Shown in pieces: positions 48,498 through 57,103 of a DNA stretch of 64,000 bases (positions within the stretch are counted from its first letter, which is position 1; every line of letters begins with the position of its first letter). Origin of the DNA: Pseudoxanthomonas japonensis (GTDB lineage: Bacteria; Pseudomonadota; Gammaproteobacteria; Xanthomonadales; Xanthomonadaceae); assembly GCF_010093445.1 (NCBI RefSeq), contig NZ_PDWW01000004.1:154843-218842 (forward strand), given 5' to 3'. The notes under the pieces were generated by a model. That model was given only the letters and a program-made list of their open reading frames with translations. It was not told the DNA's origin and did no database searches. The position numbers and the translations under genes were made by a program.

Positions 48498-50283
48498 CGC
48501 GACCTGCTTCGTGGAGTTGGGAAAATGTCTTGGCGACCAGAGGATCGTCCGGTTTTGCCTGCTCTACGGCGCGCTTCAGATACGGGAATGCTTCGTCGGA
48601 ATGCTGCGTGTCACTGAAGACGTAGGACGCCAACTGCAGGTTCTCTTCCGTTGAAAAGGTAGCCCGTCTAGATACAATCTTCATCGTGTCCAGTACGCCG
48701 CGTTCATCCATGGGAATGCCACGCTTCGCATTCCGGATCTGCGTCCACACGACCTGTCGGTTCTGTTGCGTCATGGGAGCGCGCTCGAGGCGTTGGTGGA
48801 ATCTCTGCCAGTCGGCTTGCGTCACGGTCCCTTGGATCGTCCTGTAACTCACGACGTTGGACAGCAGGAGCGCGGAATCGATTTTCTGTGCGCCCCGTTC
48901 GCAGGTTTCAATGGCCTTCTGCAGGTAGGGGCTATTGGGCCTGAGGCCACTGAAGTCGGCGTAGGTACCGCCGAGCGCGAGCCAAGCCCTTTCCGAGCGC
49001 GGCGCGATATCCACGCTGTACTGCGCGAAGCGCAAGGGTTCGCCCCACATGTACGACCTTGATAGCGTTGCGGCGCCAGTGGTGACCAACGCCACCGCAG
49101 CCAGGCCAGCGACCCAGCCTGGCTTGATTCCCCATCGCCGTATAGCCGCGAAGCACAGATCGCCTGCAGCCAGCAGAACCCCGACCAGCGGCAACTGGTT
49201 GCGGTGCTCGAAGGCCATTTCCAGATTGATCACGTTGCTGGTGATGACATGGCCAGCAAAGAACAGCAGTACGCCACACGCGAAGACGGGTCGGTCGTTA
49301 CGCCAACGCCAGGCAAGCATCAGAAGCGCAGCGATCAGTCCCAGGGCAGGCAAGGTGCTAGGAGGATCCCATAAGCCACGGGAGATCTGCAGCTCGTCAT
49401 AGAAGAAGGGCAGCCGGTCGGGCAGCGGCAGCAGGATCTGGCCGAGATACATCACTAGCACCCGGCCTTGAGTAAGCAGGCGTTCGAACGATGAGAAGGT
49501 GCGGCCGGGGTAGTTATCCCAGCTCCAGTAGTGCGGAAGGATCACAAGCACGTACACGGCAAATCCCGCCACCGTGGCCCATAGGTAACCGCGTCGCATA
49601 CGCACGGCGAGCGCGGGATCCGCGGCGCGGAAGCGCAGTACCGTCAGTTCCAAGACGAAGGCGTAGGCGGGCAGGAGGATCGCGTCTTCCTTGGCGGCGA
49701 GGGCGAGCACTGCGAACAACCCTGTCAACACGAAATAAATTCTGCTACGCACGCCTTCGATCTGGGCCTGTCGTGCCGTCAAATATGCCCATAGCGCAAG
49801 CACGACAAACAGAGTGGACAATGTCTGCATGCGTTGAACCACATACAGTACCGAAGAAACTTGCAGCGGATGGACGGCCCAGAGGGCCGCCATGGCGATC
49901 GCGGTCCACGCGGCTTGGCGGCTCGGCAAACGCGTGAGCTTCAGCAATCGTCTGAGGAGCAGTGCCAATGCAAGCGCCGTCAGGGTATGGATGACTAGGT
50001 TGGTGAGCTTGAATGCCTTCGGGTCAAGGCCGCCTGCGCGCCAGTGATCCAGCGCGAAGCTGAGCATGGAGAGAGGCCGGGAGCCATGGCCGGGCTGAAA
50101 GCTATAGGCGGCGTCGCGCAGGTTTTCTGCAGTCAGTTGGGTGACGTGTAACGCGCCATTCTCTTGGATGTTAGGCCGATCATCGAATATGAAGCCGCCG
50201 CCCAGGCCGGGACTGAGCATGAAAGCTGCCAGTAGCGCACACAGGGCCGCCCACAGCGGGAAGCGATACCGCGAAAAGATCAT
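48451..50283 (-). CDS. GT-C-like membrane glycosyltransferase with helical-repeat C-terminus, copy 3
   Basis: A 610-residue protein, closest to copy 1. It has an N-terminal helix, F-I-F-D-D-R-P-N-I with Asp34/35, S-R-P-L-S-M-L-S-F-A-L-D near residue 68, H-P-L-Q-V-S-S-V-L-Y-V-V-Q-R-M-Q near 134, K-E-D-A-I-L-L-P and F-E-H-R-N-Q-L-P-L, then about 190 residues of helical repeats. It lacks the Wzy-C domain of TfpO and PglL pilin ligases. The gene lies directly behind pilin 2 beyond a terminator, so readthrough from the strong pilin promoter may drive it and the two copies after it. Confidence 0.72.
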   Translation of the reverse strand: MIFSRYRFPLWAALCALLAAFMLSPGLGGGFIFDDRPNIQENGALHVTQLTAENLRDAAYSFQPGHGSRPLSMLSFALDHWRAGGLDPKAFKLTNLVIHTLTALALALLLRRLLKLTRLPSRQAAWTAIAMAALWAVHPLQVSSVLYVVQRMQTLSTLFVVLALWAYLTARQAQIEGVRSRIYFVLTGLFAVLALAAKEDAILLPAYAFVLELTVLRFRAADPALAVRMRRGYLWATVAGFAVYVLVILPHYWSWDNYPGRTFSSFERLLTQGRVLVMYLGQILLPLPDRLPFFYDELQISRGLWDPPSTLPALGLIAALLMLAWRWRNDRPVFACGVLLFFAGHVITSNVINLEMAFEHRNQLPLVGVLLAAGDLCFAAIRRWGIKPGWVAGLAAVALVTTGAATLSRSYMWGEPLRFAQYSVDIAPRSERAWLALGGTYADFSGLRPNSPYLQKAIETCERGAQKIDSALLLSNVVSYRTIQGTVTQADWQRFHQRLERAPMTQQNRQVVWTQIRNAKRGIPMDERGVLDTMKIVSRRATFSTEENLQLASYVFSDTQHSDEAFPYLKRAVEQAKPDDPLVAKTFSQLHEAGRDDWVEQLSSLEHKAP

Positions 50284-50335
50284 GGAGGTCCCTGCGGAGT
50301 ATTAGATGCAGCATGGTAAAGGCATTGCTGCGCGC

Positions 50336-50366
50336 AAAAACGAAAAGCGCCTTGCGGCGCTTTTCG
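50336..50366 (-). terminator. intrinsic terminator behind pilin 2
   Basis: CGAAAAGCGCC (50341-50351) pairs with 50356-50366 over a TTGC loop, an 11-bp perfect stem. Reading the minus strand, a TTTTTGCGC tract follows. A strong terminator that would end most pilin transcripts 52 bases after the stop codon, leaving limited readthrough into the GT-C-like genes. Confidence 0.88.
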
Positions 50367-50417
50367 CTAACTGCTCTCGGCAAAAAAACTACACTTGTCG
50401 AGTCAGTTGTAACTCGC

Positions 50418-50792
50418 TTACGGAGCGTTGGTGCCTTCAGCTTGCAGACTGCAGCTGCCGCTACCCATGTTGCAAGTGGTACCCGTGGCGATGGCGGGAT
50501 TACCACGCGTCTTGGCCACGAAATTGATGGGCGTACCAGCGTTGTACTGACCGGTCGTCGCACGCGTGCCGCTGGCACATGCGCTCGGAACGAACGCAGT
50601 CGGAGCGCGATCATCGGAAGCATCAGCCACCGCAGCATTCACGTAAGCCTTGGCTTCGGCCAGGCAGCCGCCGTTGGCGGAGCGCTGGGTGTAGTCGCGG
50701 TAGGCCGGCAGCGCGATGGCGGCCAGGATGGCGATGATGGCGACGACGATCATCAGTTCGATCAGGGTGAAGCCCTGGGCGTTCTTCTTCAT
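50418..50792 (-). CDS. pilA: type IV major-type pilin 2 (PilA-like)
   Basis: A 124-residue prepilin with leader M-K-K-N-A-Q-G and mature start [10 protein letters not shown], Glu at +5. Cysteines at 43, 72, 107 and 114 repeat the pattern of pilin 1; the last pair encloses C-N-M-G-S-G-S-C. Unlike pilin 1, ten residues follow the D-loop ([10 protein letters not shown]), a Ser/Thr-containing tail that could be an O-glycosylation site as in Pseudomonas group I pilin. The ATG at 50792 is fixed by the leader. It has a consensus sigma54 promoter and its own terminator, as expected for an abundant subunit. Confidence 0.94.
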   Translation of the reverse strand: MKKNAQGFTLIELMIVVAIIAILAAIALPAYRDYTQRSANGGCLAEAKAYVNAAVADASDDRAPTAFVPSACASGTRATTGQYNAGTPINFVAKTRGNPAIATGTTCNMGSGSCSLQAEGTNAP

Positions 50793-50825
50793 TGGTATTT
50801 CCCCTTTCAGGATTGGCTTGATGGT

Positions 50826-50850
50826 TAGGGACACAAGCCCCGTGTCCCTA
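50826..50850 (-). promoter_or_regulatory. hairpin in the pilin 2 mRNA leader
   Basis: TAGGGACAC (50826-50834) pairs with GTGTCCCTA (50842-50850). It would lie in the ~100-base 5' leader between the sigma54 start and the pilin ribosome site, and may stabilise the message or control translation. Confidence 0.5.
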
Positions 50851-50902
50851 CATGGACCGTGGGCGCCGCGTACAACCGCTTACGACGCGTGCAGGGATGT
50901 AG

Positions 50903-50918
50903 AGCAGGATGCGTGCCA
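50903..50918 (-). promoter_or_regulatory. sigma54 (RpoN) promoter of pilin 2
   Basis: Minus-strand TGGCACGCATCCTGCT matches the -24 consensus TGGCACG perfectly and has TGCT at -12 with correct ten-base spacing between GG and GC. Start of transcription would be near 50891. It is the better of the two pilin promoters. Confidence 0.85.
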
Positions 50919-51120
50919 ACTTCTGATACCCCCAGCGATTCCCCCACACTTCCCCGGGAGGAAACCCTGACACCGAAGTCGGGCGGGACTATCGCATCAT
51001 TTTTTTGGCTTGTGTACCGGGACGTGCGGTCAATGCCGGTTCGTGTCACAGATTGAACGATCAGCCGTCCGGGCGGGTTCCGCGCCAATCCTCTGACGCT
51101 CCCTTGGTGAGATGACCTCT

Positions 51121-51148
51121 CGCGTCAGAAAGTGACGCGTCGCGTCAC
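51121..51148. promoter_or_regulatory. cluster of CGCGTCA/TGACGCG palindromes upstream of pilin 2
   Basis: CGCGTCA (51121) and TGACGCG (51133) flank five bases, and GTGACGCG-T-CGCGTCAC (51132-51148) is a perfect palindrome sharing the middle half-site. A further GTCAC element follows at 51153. The cluster lies about 205-245 bases upstream of the pilin sigma54 promoter, where enhancer-binding activators dock, and just past the pilR stop. It may be a PilR enhancer or the site of another regulator. Confidence 0.4.
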
Positions 51149-51233
51149 CCGGGTCACTGTGGGATGCGGCGCACATTCGGGGGTACACCTATATAGGTAG
51201 CGACGGACCGGCGTCACGCAGGTGCAGGCGCAT

Positions 51234-51305
51234 GCAGGAGCGCCCTTGGGCGCGATGCTTTCCGGTCGGTGTTGGAAAAGCATCGCGGGGATGGCCCGCT
51301 CCTAC
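51234..51305. repeat. family B REP hairpin between pilR and pilin 2
   Basis: Begins GCAGGAGCGCCC, passes GCGATGCTTTCC, and returns as GGAAAAGCATCGC to GCCCGCTCCTAC. It lies 74 bases from the pilR stop. The 586-base gap 50793-51378 otherwise holds the pilin leader, the sigma54 promoter and the palindrome cluster; no gene is seen. Confidence 0.85.
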
Positions 51306-51378
51306 AGAAGGTCGGGGGAGATGGGCTGATGTGATCGCCCGGTTGGGCGCGCACGGCCGGGCAGGCGCCCGGCTCGGC

Positions 51379-52779
51379 CTATTCCATGCCCAGCTTCTTC
51401 AGCTTGTAGCGCAGCGCCCGGAACGTGATGCCCAGCTGGGCGGCTGCCTTGGTCTTGTTCCAGCGGTTCTCTTCCAGCGCCTTCTGGATGGCGGCCCGCT
51501 CCAGTTGCTCGATGTAGTCGGGCAGGGCGCCGGCGGCCGGGTCCACGTCCACCGCATCGGGCGCATCGCGGACCACCTCGCCGGGGTTGAAGTCGCCGCC
51601 GAACTTCCTGCCGGCCGGCGCCTGGGGCAGGTAGAGGTCGTCGATCTCGATGCCGTGGCCCTCGGACATGGCCAGTGCGCGCTCCAGGATGTTCTCCAGC
51701 TCGCGCACATTGCCCGGGAACGGATACCGGCCCAGTGCCTCCATCGCCTCCGGCGACACCGACGGTGCCATCCGCCCGTGCTGGGCGGCCAGCCGCTCCA
51801 GGATGGCCGAGGTCAGCTGGGCCAGGTCGCCGGTGCGCTCGCGCAGCGGCGGCACGCGCAGCTCGATGACGTTGATGCGGTAGTACAGGTCGTGGCGGAA
51901 GCGGCCATCGGCGGCCAGCTCACCGAGGTCCTTGTGCGTGGCCGACAGGATGCGCACGTCCACCTGCACCTCGCCGGAGGCACCGACCGGGCGCACCGCC
52001 TTCTCCTGGATCGCGCGCAGCAGCTTCACCTGCATGGGCAGCGGCAGCTCGGCCACCTCATCGAGGAACAGCGTGCCGCCGTTGGCCGCCTGGAACAGGC
52101 CCTGCTTGTCCGCATGCGCCCCGGTGAAGCTGCCCTTCTTGTGGCCGAAGAACTCGCTTTCCATCAGCTCGGCCGGAATGGCGCCGCAGTTGACCGGAAT
52201 GAAGGGGCCCGCCGCGCGGGCGCCCTGCTCGTGGATCGTGCGGGCCACCAGTTCCTTGCCGGTGCCGGACTCGCCCATGATGTAGACCGGTGCCTGGCTG
52301 CGGGCGACCTTTCCGATGGTCTCGCGCAGGCCGTCCATCGCGGCCGAGGCGCCGAGCAGGCGGCTGGCCTGTTCCGGCGGCGGGGGCGGCGGCGGCGCGC
52401 GTTCGCTGTTGTTCAACTCCAGCGCATGCTTCACCAGCCCGCGCAGGACGGCCAGGTCCACCGGCTTGCTGACGAAGTCGAAGGCGCCGGCCTTCAGTGC
52501 TTCCACCGCCAGCTCGATGTTGCCGAACGCGGTGATCATGGCCACCGGCGTGCTGGGGTAATTGCGCGAGATCTCGCCCACCAGGTCGATGCCGTTGCCG
52601 TCGGGCAGGCGCATGTCGGTGAAGCACAGGTCGTAGGCGTTGCGGCCCAGCAGTTCGCGGGCCTCGCCGAGATTGGCGGCGGTGTCGATGCGCAGGCCCA
52701 TGCGGCCCAGCGTCAGCGTCAGCAGTTCACGGATGTCGCGTTCGTCGTCGACGATCAGGGCGCTACGGCTTTGATTCAT
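51379..52779 (-). CDS. pilR: sigma54-dependent response regulator PilR
   Basis: A 466-residue NtrC-family activator. The receiver domain has acidic residues Asp11/Asp12 and phospho-acceptor Asp55 (C-F-T-D-M-R-L-P-D). A polyproline linker follows at about 129-135. The AAA+ domain has Walker A G-E-S-G-T-G-K-E at 169-176 and the sigma54-contact loop as G-S-F-T-G-A at 216-221 (usually GAFTGA). A Fis-type helix-turn-helix ([17 protein letters not shown]) ends the protein. PilR activates pilin transcription from the RpoN promoters found beside both pilins here. Confidence 0.95.
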   Translation of the reverse strand: MNQSRSALIVDDERDIRELLTLTLGRMGLRIDTAANLGEARELLGRNAYDLCFTDMRLPDGNGIDLVGEISRNYPSTPVAMITAFGNIELAVEALKAGAFDFVSKPVDLAVLRGLVKHALELNNSERAPPPPPPPEQASRLLGASAAMDGLRETIGKVARSQAPVYIMGESGTGKELVARTIHEQGARAAGPFIPVNCGAIPAELMESEFFGHKKGSFTGAHADKQGLFQAANGGTLFLDEVAELPLPMQVKLLRAIQEKAVRPVGASGEVQVDVRILSATHKDLGELAADGRFRHDLYYRINVIELRVPPLRERTGDLAQLTSAILERLAAQHGRMAPSVSPEAMEALGRYPFPGNVRELENILERALAMSEGHGIEIDDLYLPQAPAGRKFGGDFNPGEVVRDAPDAVDVDPAAGALPDYIEQLERAAIQKALEENRWNKTKAAAQLGITFRALRYKLKKLGME

Positions 52780-52872
52780 GCATTCCCCCTACTGCCCCTG
52801 TGCCGGCAGTGTACCCAGTGAATGTTAAACATGGTAGGCGAAGCCCCGTATCCATGAGATCGCCGGGAACCC

Positions 52873-52991
52873 GCAGGAGCGGGGCCATGCCCGCGCCCCG
52901 GGAGGTGCCCTCGTAGGAGCGGGCCACGCCCGCGATGCTTTTCCGGATGGCCGCGACAAGCAAGAGCATCGCGGGCATGGCCCGCTCCTGC
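52873..52991. repeat. family B REP cluster between pilS and pilR
   Basis: A half element at 52873-52897 (GCAGGAGCGGGGCCATGCCC onward) is followed by a complete inverted pair at 52913-52991 (GTAGGAGCGGGCCACGCCCG to GGCCCGCTCCTGC). The pair can form a long hairpin inside what is normally the pilS-pilR operon, a 231-base gap. Confidence 0.85.
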
Positions 52992-53010
52992 AAAAGCGGC
53001 TTCTACGGGG

Positions 53011-54639
53011 TTAGGCGGGGAGCAGCGCGTGCGGGCCGGGCAGGATGACGCGGAAGCAGCAGCCGCCGCCGGGGACGGGCACGTACTCCAGCGTGGCCTG
53101 GTTGGCACGGCACAGCTCGCGGGCGATGTACAGACCCAGGCCGGTGCCGTGCTCTGAGGTGGTGAAGAACGGCCGGAACAGCTGCGCGGCAACCGCCTCG
53201 GGGATGCCGGGGCCGCGGTCCATCACGTCGATGGTCGGGCGCCCTTCGGCATTGAAGACGCGGACGCGGATGCGTGCGGATTCGCCCGGCAGGCGGCCGT
53301 AGTTCAGCGCGTTCTGCACCAGCACGGTCACCACCTGCTGCAGGTGGCGCGGATCGACCAGGGCCGGCACCGGCTTGGCGCCGATGATGGTCTCCAGCGT
53401 GTCGGTCTCGATGGAGAGCGTCTGCTGGTAATCGTCGACGAAGCGCCGGACGAAGGCGTTGAGGTCGACGTGCTCGGGCGTGGCGCGCTCGCGACGGGCC
53501 AGGCCGAGCACGCTCTCGACGATGCCGTTGGTGCGCTGGCACTGCTGGTGGATGATCTGCAGCAGGCGGCGGTCGCCGTCGGTGACCTGCTGGGATTCCT
53601 CCAGCAACTGCACGGCGTAGTTGATGGCGGCCAGCGGATTGCGGATCTCGTGCGCCAGGCTGGCGGAAAAGCGGCCGAGCGCGGCCAGCGTCAGCGATTC
53701 GGCCCGGCGCGACACCACCGTGGCGTCGTCCAGGAAGATCAGCGAGGTCTCGCTGTCGGCCAGCAGGCGGGCGAACCGCGGCTGCACTTCCGGCTGGTCG
53801 GGGGTGAACTGCATCGGGGTTTCGTCGGTCTGCCAGCCGTTGCGCCAGCGCTGCAGGCGGCGAGCCAGCTCCGGCGCGGCATGCAGCAGCGACACGCCCT
53901 TGCCGTCGGCGCCCTGGCCATCGCCGCCGTCGCCGAGCAGCAGGCTGGCGGCCTCGTTGGCCAGCTTGATGTGGTTGTCCGCATCCACCACCAGCACGCC
54001 CGTGCGCATGCGGCGGATGATCAGCTCGTTGACCTCGAACAGGTTGGCGACTTCCTCGCCGCGCTTGTCGGCCAGCGCCTGGCTGTTGCGGGCTTTCTGG
54101 CCGGCCTGGTGCGCCAGGTAGGACAGCGCCAGGTAACTGGCGGCGAACATGATGACTTCGGCCAAGGAGCGGCTGCTTCCCTGGTCGTGGAAGAGCGTGA
54201 ACAGGTATTCGCCGAACAGCACGCCGATGGCCATGGCCGCCACCGCCAGCGCCATGCGCGTGGAGGGCAGCAGCAGGGCGGCGGCCGACACGTTGAACAG
54301 CAGCATCATCGCCACGCCGGCGGTCGCGTCGGGCAGCGCATGGGTGATCAGCGCGGCCACCACGATGTCGGCCGAGACGCTGAAGAATACGATCCAGACC
54401 AGCCACTGCACGCTGCGGCCGACGAAGAACAGCACCAGCGCCAGCACCAGGTAGGCGATGGCGACGCCCATGCCCAGGTCCGGATGGCGCGGCTGGCCCA
54501 GCATTTCGCCCAGCGGACTGAACACCAGCGCGGCCAGGATGCCGGCTTCGAGCACCCGGTACAGCGCGAAAAAATAGAGCTCGCGGCGCGGAACCGATTC
54601 GATGCGGGACAGGAGCGACTGGGCCTGGCGCAAACGCAT
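53011..54639 (-). CDS. pilS: membrane sensor histidine kinase PilS
   Basis: A 542-residue sensor kinase. Six hydrophobic helices fill about residues 25-190, matching the PilS membrane sensor said to detect pilin levels in the inner membrane. A PAS-like domain follows (E-L-I-I-R-R-M-R-T-G-V-L-V-V-D near residue 210), then the H-box S-L-A-H-E-I-R-N-P near His330, the N-box V-L-V-Q-N-A-L-N-Y-G, and the G1/G2 boxes D-R-G-P-G-I-P and G-T-G-L-G-L. The ATG at 54639 has a CAGGGGAAG ribosome site; the frame extends further upstream but without family features. It is divergent from sucC. Confidence 0.94.
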   Translation of the reverse strand: MRLRQAQSLLSRIESVPRRELYFFALYRVLEAGILAALVFSPLGEMLGQPRHPDLGMGVAIAYLVLALVLFFVGRSVQWLVWIVFFSVSADIVVAALITHALPDATAGVAMMLLFNVSAAALLLPSTRMALAVAAMAIGVLFGEYLFTLFHDQGSSRSLAEVIMFAASYLALSYLAHQAGQKARNSQALADKRGEEVANLFEVNELIIRRMRTGVLVVDADNHIKLANEAASLLLGDGGDGQGADGKGVSLLHAAPELARRLQRWRNGWQTDETPMQFTPDQPEVQPRFARLLADSETSLIFLDDATVVSRRAESLTLAALGRFSASLAHEIRNPLAAINYAVQLLEESQQVTDGDRRLLQIIHQQCQRTNGIVESVLGLARRERATPEHVDLNAFVRRFVDDYQQTLSIETDTLETIIGAKPVPALVDPRHLQQVVTVLVQNALNYGRLPGESARIRVRVFNAEGRPTIDVMDRGPGIPEAVAAQLFRPFFTTSEHGTGLGLYIARELCRANQATLEYVPVPGGGCCFRVILPGPHALLPA

Positions 54640-54730
54640 ACTTCCCCTGTAGCGAGGCCGACAGTATAGGCATGCCGGCCCCCGGATCGCGCGCCCGGCC
54701 CTTTGCCACCAAAGGCTTAGACCCCGGGTT

Positions 54731-54759
54731 TTGCGCCCCCCGGCCGCGTCGGCGACAAT
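54731..54759 (+). promoter_or_regulatory. sigma70-type promoter of sucCD
   Basis: TTGCGC at 54731-54736 and GACAAT at 54754-54759 are separated by 17 bases. The start of transcription would be about 65 bases before the sucC ATG. Confidence 0.5.
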
Positions 54760-54833
54760 AGGGGGCTCGCCCAGCCGCCGCCCATGTGGCCCCGGTCCGG
54801 GCGGTGTCTTCTGTTCCCTACCCACGGTGACGC

Positions 54834-56003
54834 ATGAATTTCCACGAATATCAGGCCAAGCAGCTGCTGGCCGAGTACGGCATCCCGGTCCCGGCCGGCA
54901 AAGTCGCCTCCACGGCGGACGAAGCGGTTGCGGTCGCGCAGTCCCTCGGCAACGGCCCCTGGATGGTCAAGGCCCAGATCCACGCGGGCGGCCGCGGCAA
55001 GGCCGGCGGCGTCAAGTTCTGCAAGACCACGGATGATGTGAAGGCGGCCGCCGGCAAGATGCTCGGCACGAAGATGGCCACCTACCAGACCGCCGGCGTC
55101 GAGCTGCCGGTCAACCTGGTGCTGGTGACCACCGCCGGCGAGATCGTCAAGGAGCTGTACCTGTCGGTGCTGGTCGACCGCGGCACCCGCACCATCACCT
55201 ACATCGCCTCGTCCGAGGGTGGCGTGGAGATCGAGCAGGTCGCGGCGGAGACGCCGGACAAGATCCACACGCTCAACGTCGACTTCGTCGAAGGCGTGCA
55301 GCCGTACCAGGGCCGCGAGTTCGGCTTCAAGATGGGCCTGACCGCCAAGCAGGCCGGCCAGTTCGCCAACATCATGGTCAACCTGTACCGCATCTTCAAC
55401 GAGAAGGACCTGGCGCTGGTCGAGATCAACCCGCTCGCCATCCTGGACGACGGCAACCTGTACGCGCTGGACGGCAAGTTCAACAGCGACGACAACGCCA
55501 GCTTCCGCCACAAGGACCTGCTCGCCATGCGCGACAAGTCGCAGGAAGACGAGACCGAAGTGCTGGCCTCGGAGATGGACATCAACTACGTGACCATGGA
55601 CGGCAACATCGGCTGCATGGTCAACGGCGCGGGCCTGGCGATGGCCACCATGGACGTCATCAAGCTCAACGGCGGCGAGCCGGCGAACTTCCTCGACGTG
55701 GGCGGCGGCGCCAACAAGCAGCGCGTGATCGAGGCGTTCAAGCTGATCCTGTCCTCGGACAAGGTCGAAGGCATCTTCGTCAACATCTTCGGCGGCATCG
55801 TCCGCTGCGACATGATCGCCGAGGGCATCATCGCCGCGGTGAAGGAAGTGGGCGTCAAGGTGCCCGTGGTCGTGCGCCTGGAAGGCACCAACGTGGAAGA
55901 AGGCAAGCAGCTGCTGCGCGACAGCGGCATGGCCATCATCCCGGCCGACAACATCAACGACGGCGCCAAGAAGGTCGTTGAAGCGGTCAAGGCCGCTGCC
56001 TGA
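54834..56003 (+). CDS. sucC: succinyl-CoA synthetase (ADP-forming) beta subunit
   Basis: A 389-residue ATP-grasp protein that with SucD interconverts succinyl-CoA and succinate with substrate-level phosphorylation in the citric acid cycle. It starts M-N-F-H-E-Y-Q-A-K, has the glycine-rich [11 protein letters not shown] near residue 50, and G-G-x-x-R-C-D near 325. Length is standard. Here it stands apart from other TCA genes and has its own promoter. Confidence 0.97.
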   Translation: MNFHEYQAKQLLAEYGIPVPAGKVASTADEAVAVAQSLGNGPWMVKAQIHAGGRGKAGGVKFCKTTDDVKAAAGKMLGTKMATYQTAGVELPVNLVLVTTAGEIVKELYLSVLVDRGTRTITYIASSEGGVEIEQVAAETPDKIHTLNVDFVEGVQPYQGREFGFKMGLTAKQAGQFANIMVNLYRIFNEKDLALVEINPLAILDDGNLYALDGKFNSDDNASFRHKDLLAMRDKSQEDETEVLASEMDINYVTMDGNIGCMVNGAGLAMATMDVIKLNGGEPANFLDVGGGANKQRVIEAFKLILSSDKVEGIFVNIFGGIVRCDMIAEGIIAAVKEVGVKVPVVVRLEGTNVEEGKQLLRDSGMAIIPADNINDGAKKVVEAVKAAA

Positions 56004-56016
56004 TCCCACGCGCGTC

Positions 56017-56084
56017 GTAGGGCGGGCCCCGGCCCGCCATCGACAGATCCAGACATCACGACGGCGGGCCAGGGCCCGTCCTAC
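56017..56084. repeat. family D REP inverted pair inside the sucCD operon
   Basis: GTAGGGCGGGCCCCGGCCCG at the left (56017-56038) is matched in reverse at 56063-56084, ending GGGCCCGTCCTAC. Both arms also fold alone. The hairpin occupies most of the 96-base gap between sucC and sucD. The sucD ribosome site (AGGAAG, 56085-56090) begins at the repeat's edge. Confidence 0.85.
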
Positions 56085-56099
56085 AGGAAGACAGATTCC

Positions 56100-56978
56100 A
56101 TGAGCGTTCTGATCAACAAGAACACCAAGGTGATCGTGCAGGGCTTCACCGGCCAGCAGGGCACCTTCCACGCCACCCAGATGATCGAGTACGGCACCCA
56201 GGTCGTCGGCGGCGTCACCCCGGGCAAGGGCGGCACCACCCACATCGACCTGCCGGTGTTCGACACCGTCGCCGATGCCGTCAAGAGCACCGGCGCCGAC
56301 GCGTCCGTCATCTACGTGCCGCCGCCGTTCGCGGCCGATGCGATCCTCGAAGCGGCCGCGGCCGGCATCAAGGTCATCGTCTGCATCACCGAGGGCATCC
56401 CGGTGCTGGACATGCTGCGCGTCAAGAACGTGCTGACCCGCGCCCATCCGGACACCGTGCTGGTCGGCCCGAACTGCCCCGGTGTGATCACCCCGGGCGA
56501 GTGCAAGATCGGCATCATGCCGGGCCACATCCACTTGCCGGGCAAGATCGGCATCGTGTCGCGTTCGGGCACGCTGACCTATGAAGCGGTCAAGCAGACC
56601 ACCGAAGTGGGCCTGGGTCAGTCCACCTGCATCGGCATTGGTGGCGACCCCATCAACGGCCTGAATTTCGTCGACTGCCTGAAGCTGTTCAACGAAGACC
56701 CGCAGACCGAAGGCATCATCATGGTCGGCGAGATCGGCGGCGACGCCGAGGAAGCCGGCGCCGAGTACATCAAGAACCACGTGAAGAAGCCGGTCGTCGG
56801 CTTCATCGCCGGTGCCTCGGCTCCGGCCGGCAAGCGCATGGGCCACGCGGGCGCGATCGCCTCGGGCGGCAAGGGCACGGCCGAAGGCAAGTTCGCGGCG
56901 ATGGAAGCCGCGGGCGTGACCACGGTGCGTTCGCCGGGCGATCTGGGTGCGGCGATTGCGGCGCGTCTGAAGAAGTAA
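56100..56978 (+). CDS. sucD: succinyl-CoA synthetase alpha subunit
   Basis: A 292-residue CoA-binding subunit. It has the nucleotide-fold [10 protein letters not shown] near residue 16, the G-P-N-C-P-G-V motif near 123, and the active-site G-H-A-G-A-I with phospho-His at about residue 249. It pairs with the sucC product upstream, despite the repeat between them. Confidence 0.97.
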   Translation: MSVLINKNTKVIVQGFTGQQGTFHATQMIEYGTQVVGGVTPGKGGTTHIDLPVFDTVADAVKSTGADASVIYVPPPFAADAILEAAAAGIKVIVCITEGIPVLDMLRVKNVLTRAHPDTVLVGPNCPGVITPGECKIGIMPGHIHLPGKIGIVSRSGTLTYEAVKQTTEVGLGQSTCIGIGGDPINGLNFVDCLKLFNEDPQTEGIIMVGEIGGDAEEAGAEYIKNHVKKPVVGFIAGASAPAGKRMGHAGAIASGGKGTAEGKFAAMEAAGVTTVRSPGDLGAAIAARLKK

Positions 56979-57004
56979 GTAAGGCTCGCCTCAGTCGGGT
57001 ATCG

Positions 57005-57032
57005 CAGAAAGCCGCCTTCGGGCGGCTTTCTG
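57005..57032 (+). terminator. UUCG-loop hairpin after sucD
   Basis: CAGAAAGCCGCC pairs perfectly with GGCGGCTTTCTG over a TTCG tetraloop, 26 bases after the sucD stop. CTTTCT follows. A stable end of the sucCD transcript. Confidence 0.8.
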
Positions 57033-57103
57033 CTTTCTGTGCAGATGACTGAAAGGAAGGCGTTCGATCTGTCGCCGGGTCGCCAAGAAGATCGGCTCCG
57101 TCC

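Noticed and set aside
53003..54712. 569-codon minus-strand frame over pilS
   Set aside because: Another frame of the same strand; the translation is Ala/Arg/Pro-rich and lacks the kinase boxes that the pilS frame shows clearly.
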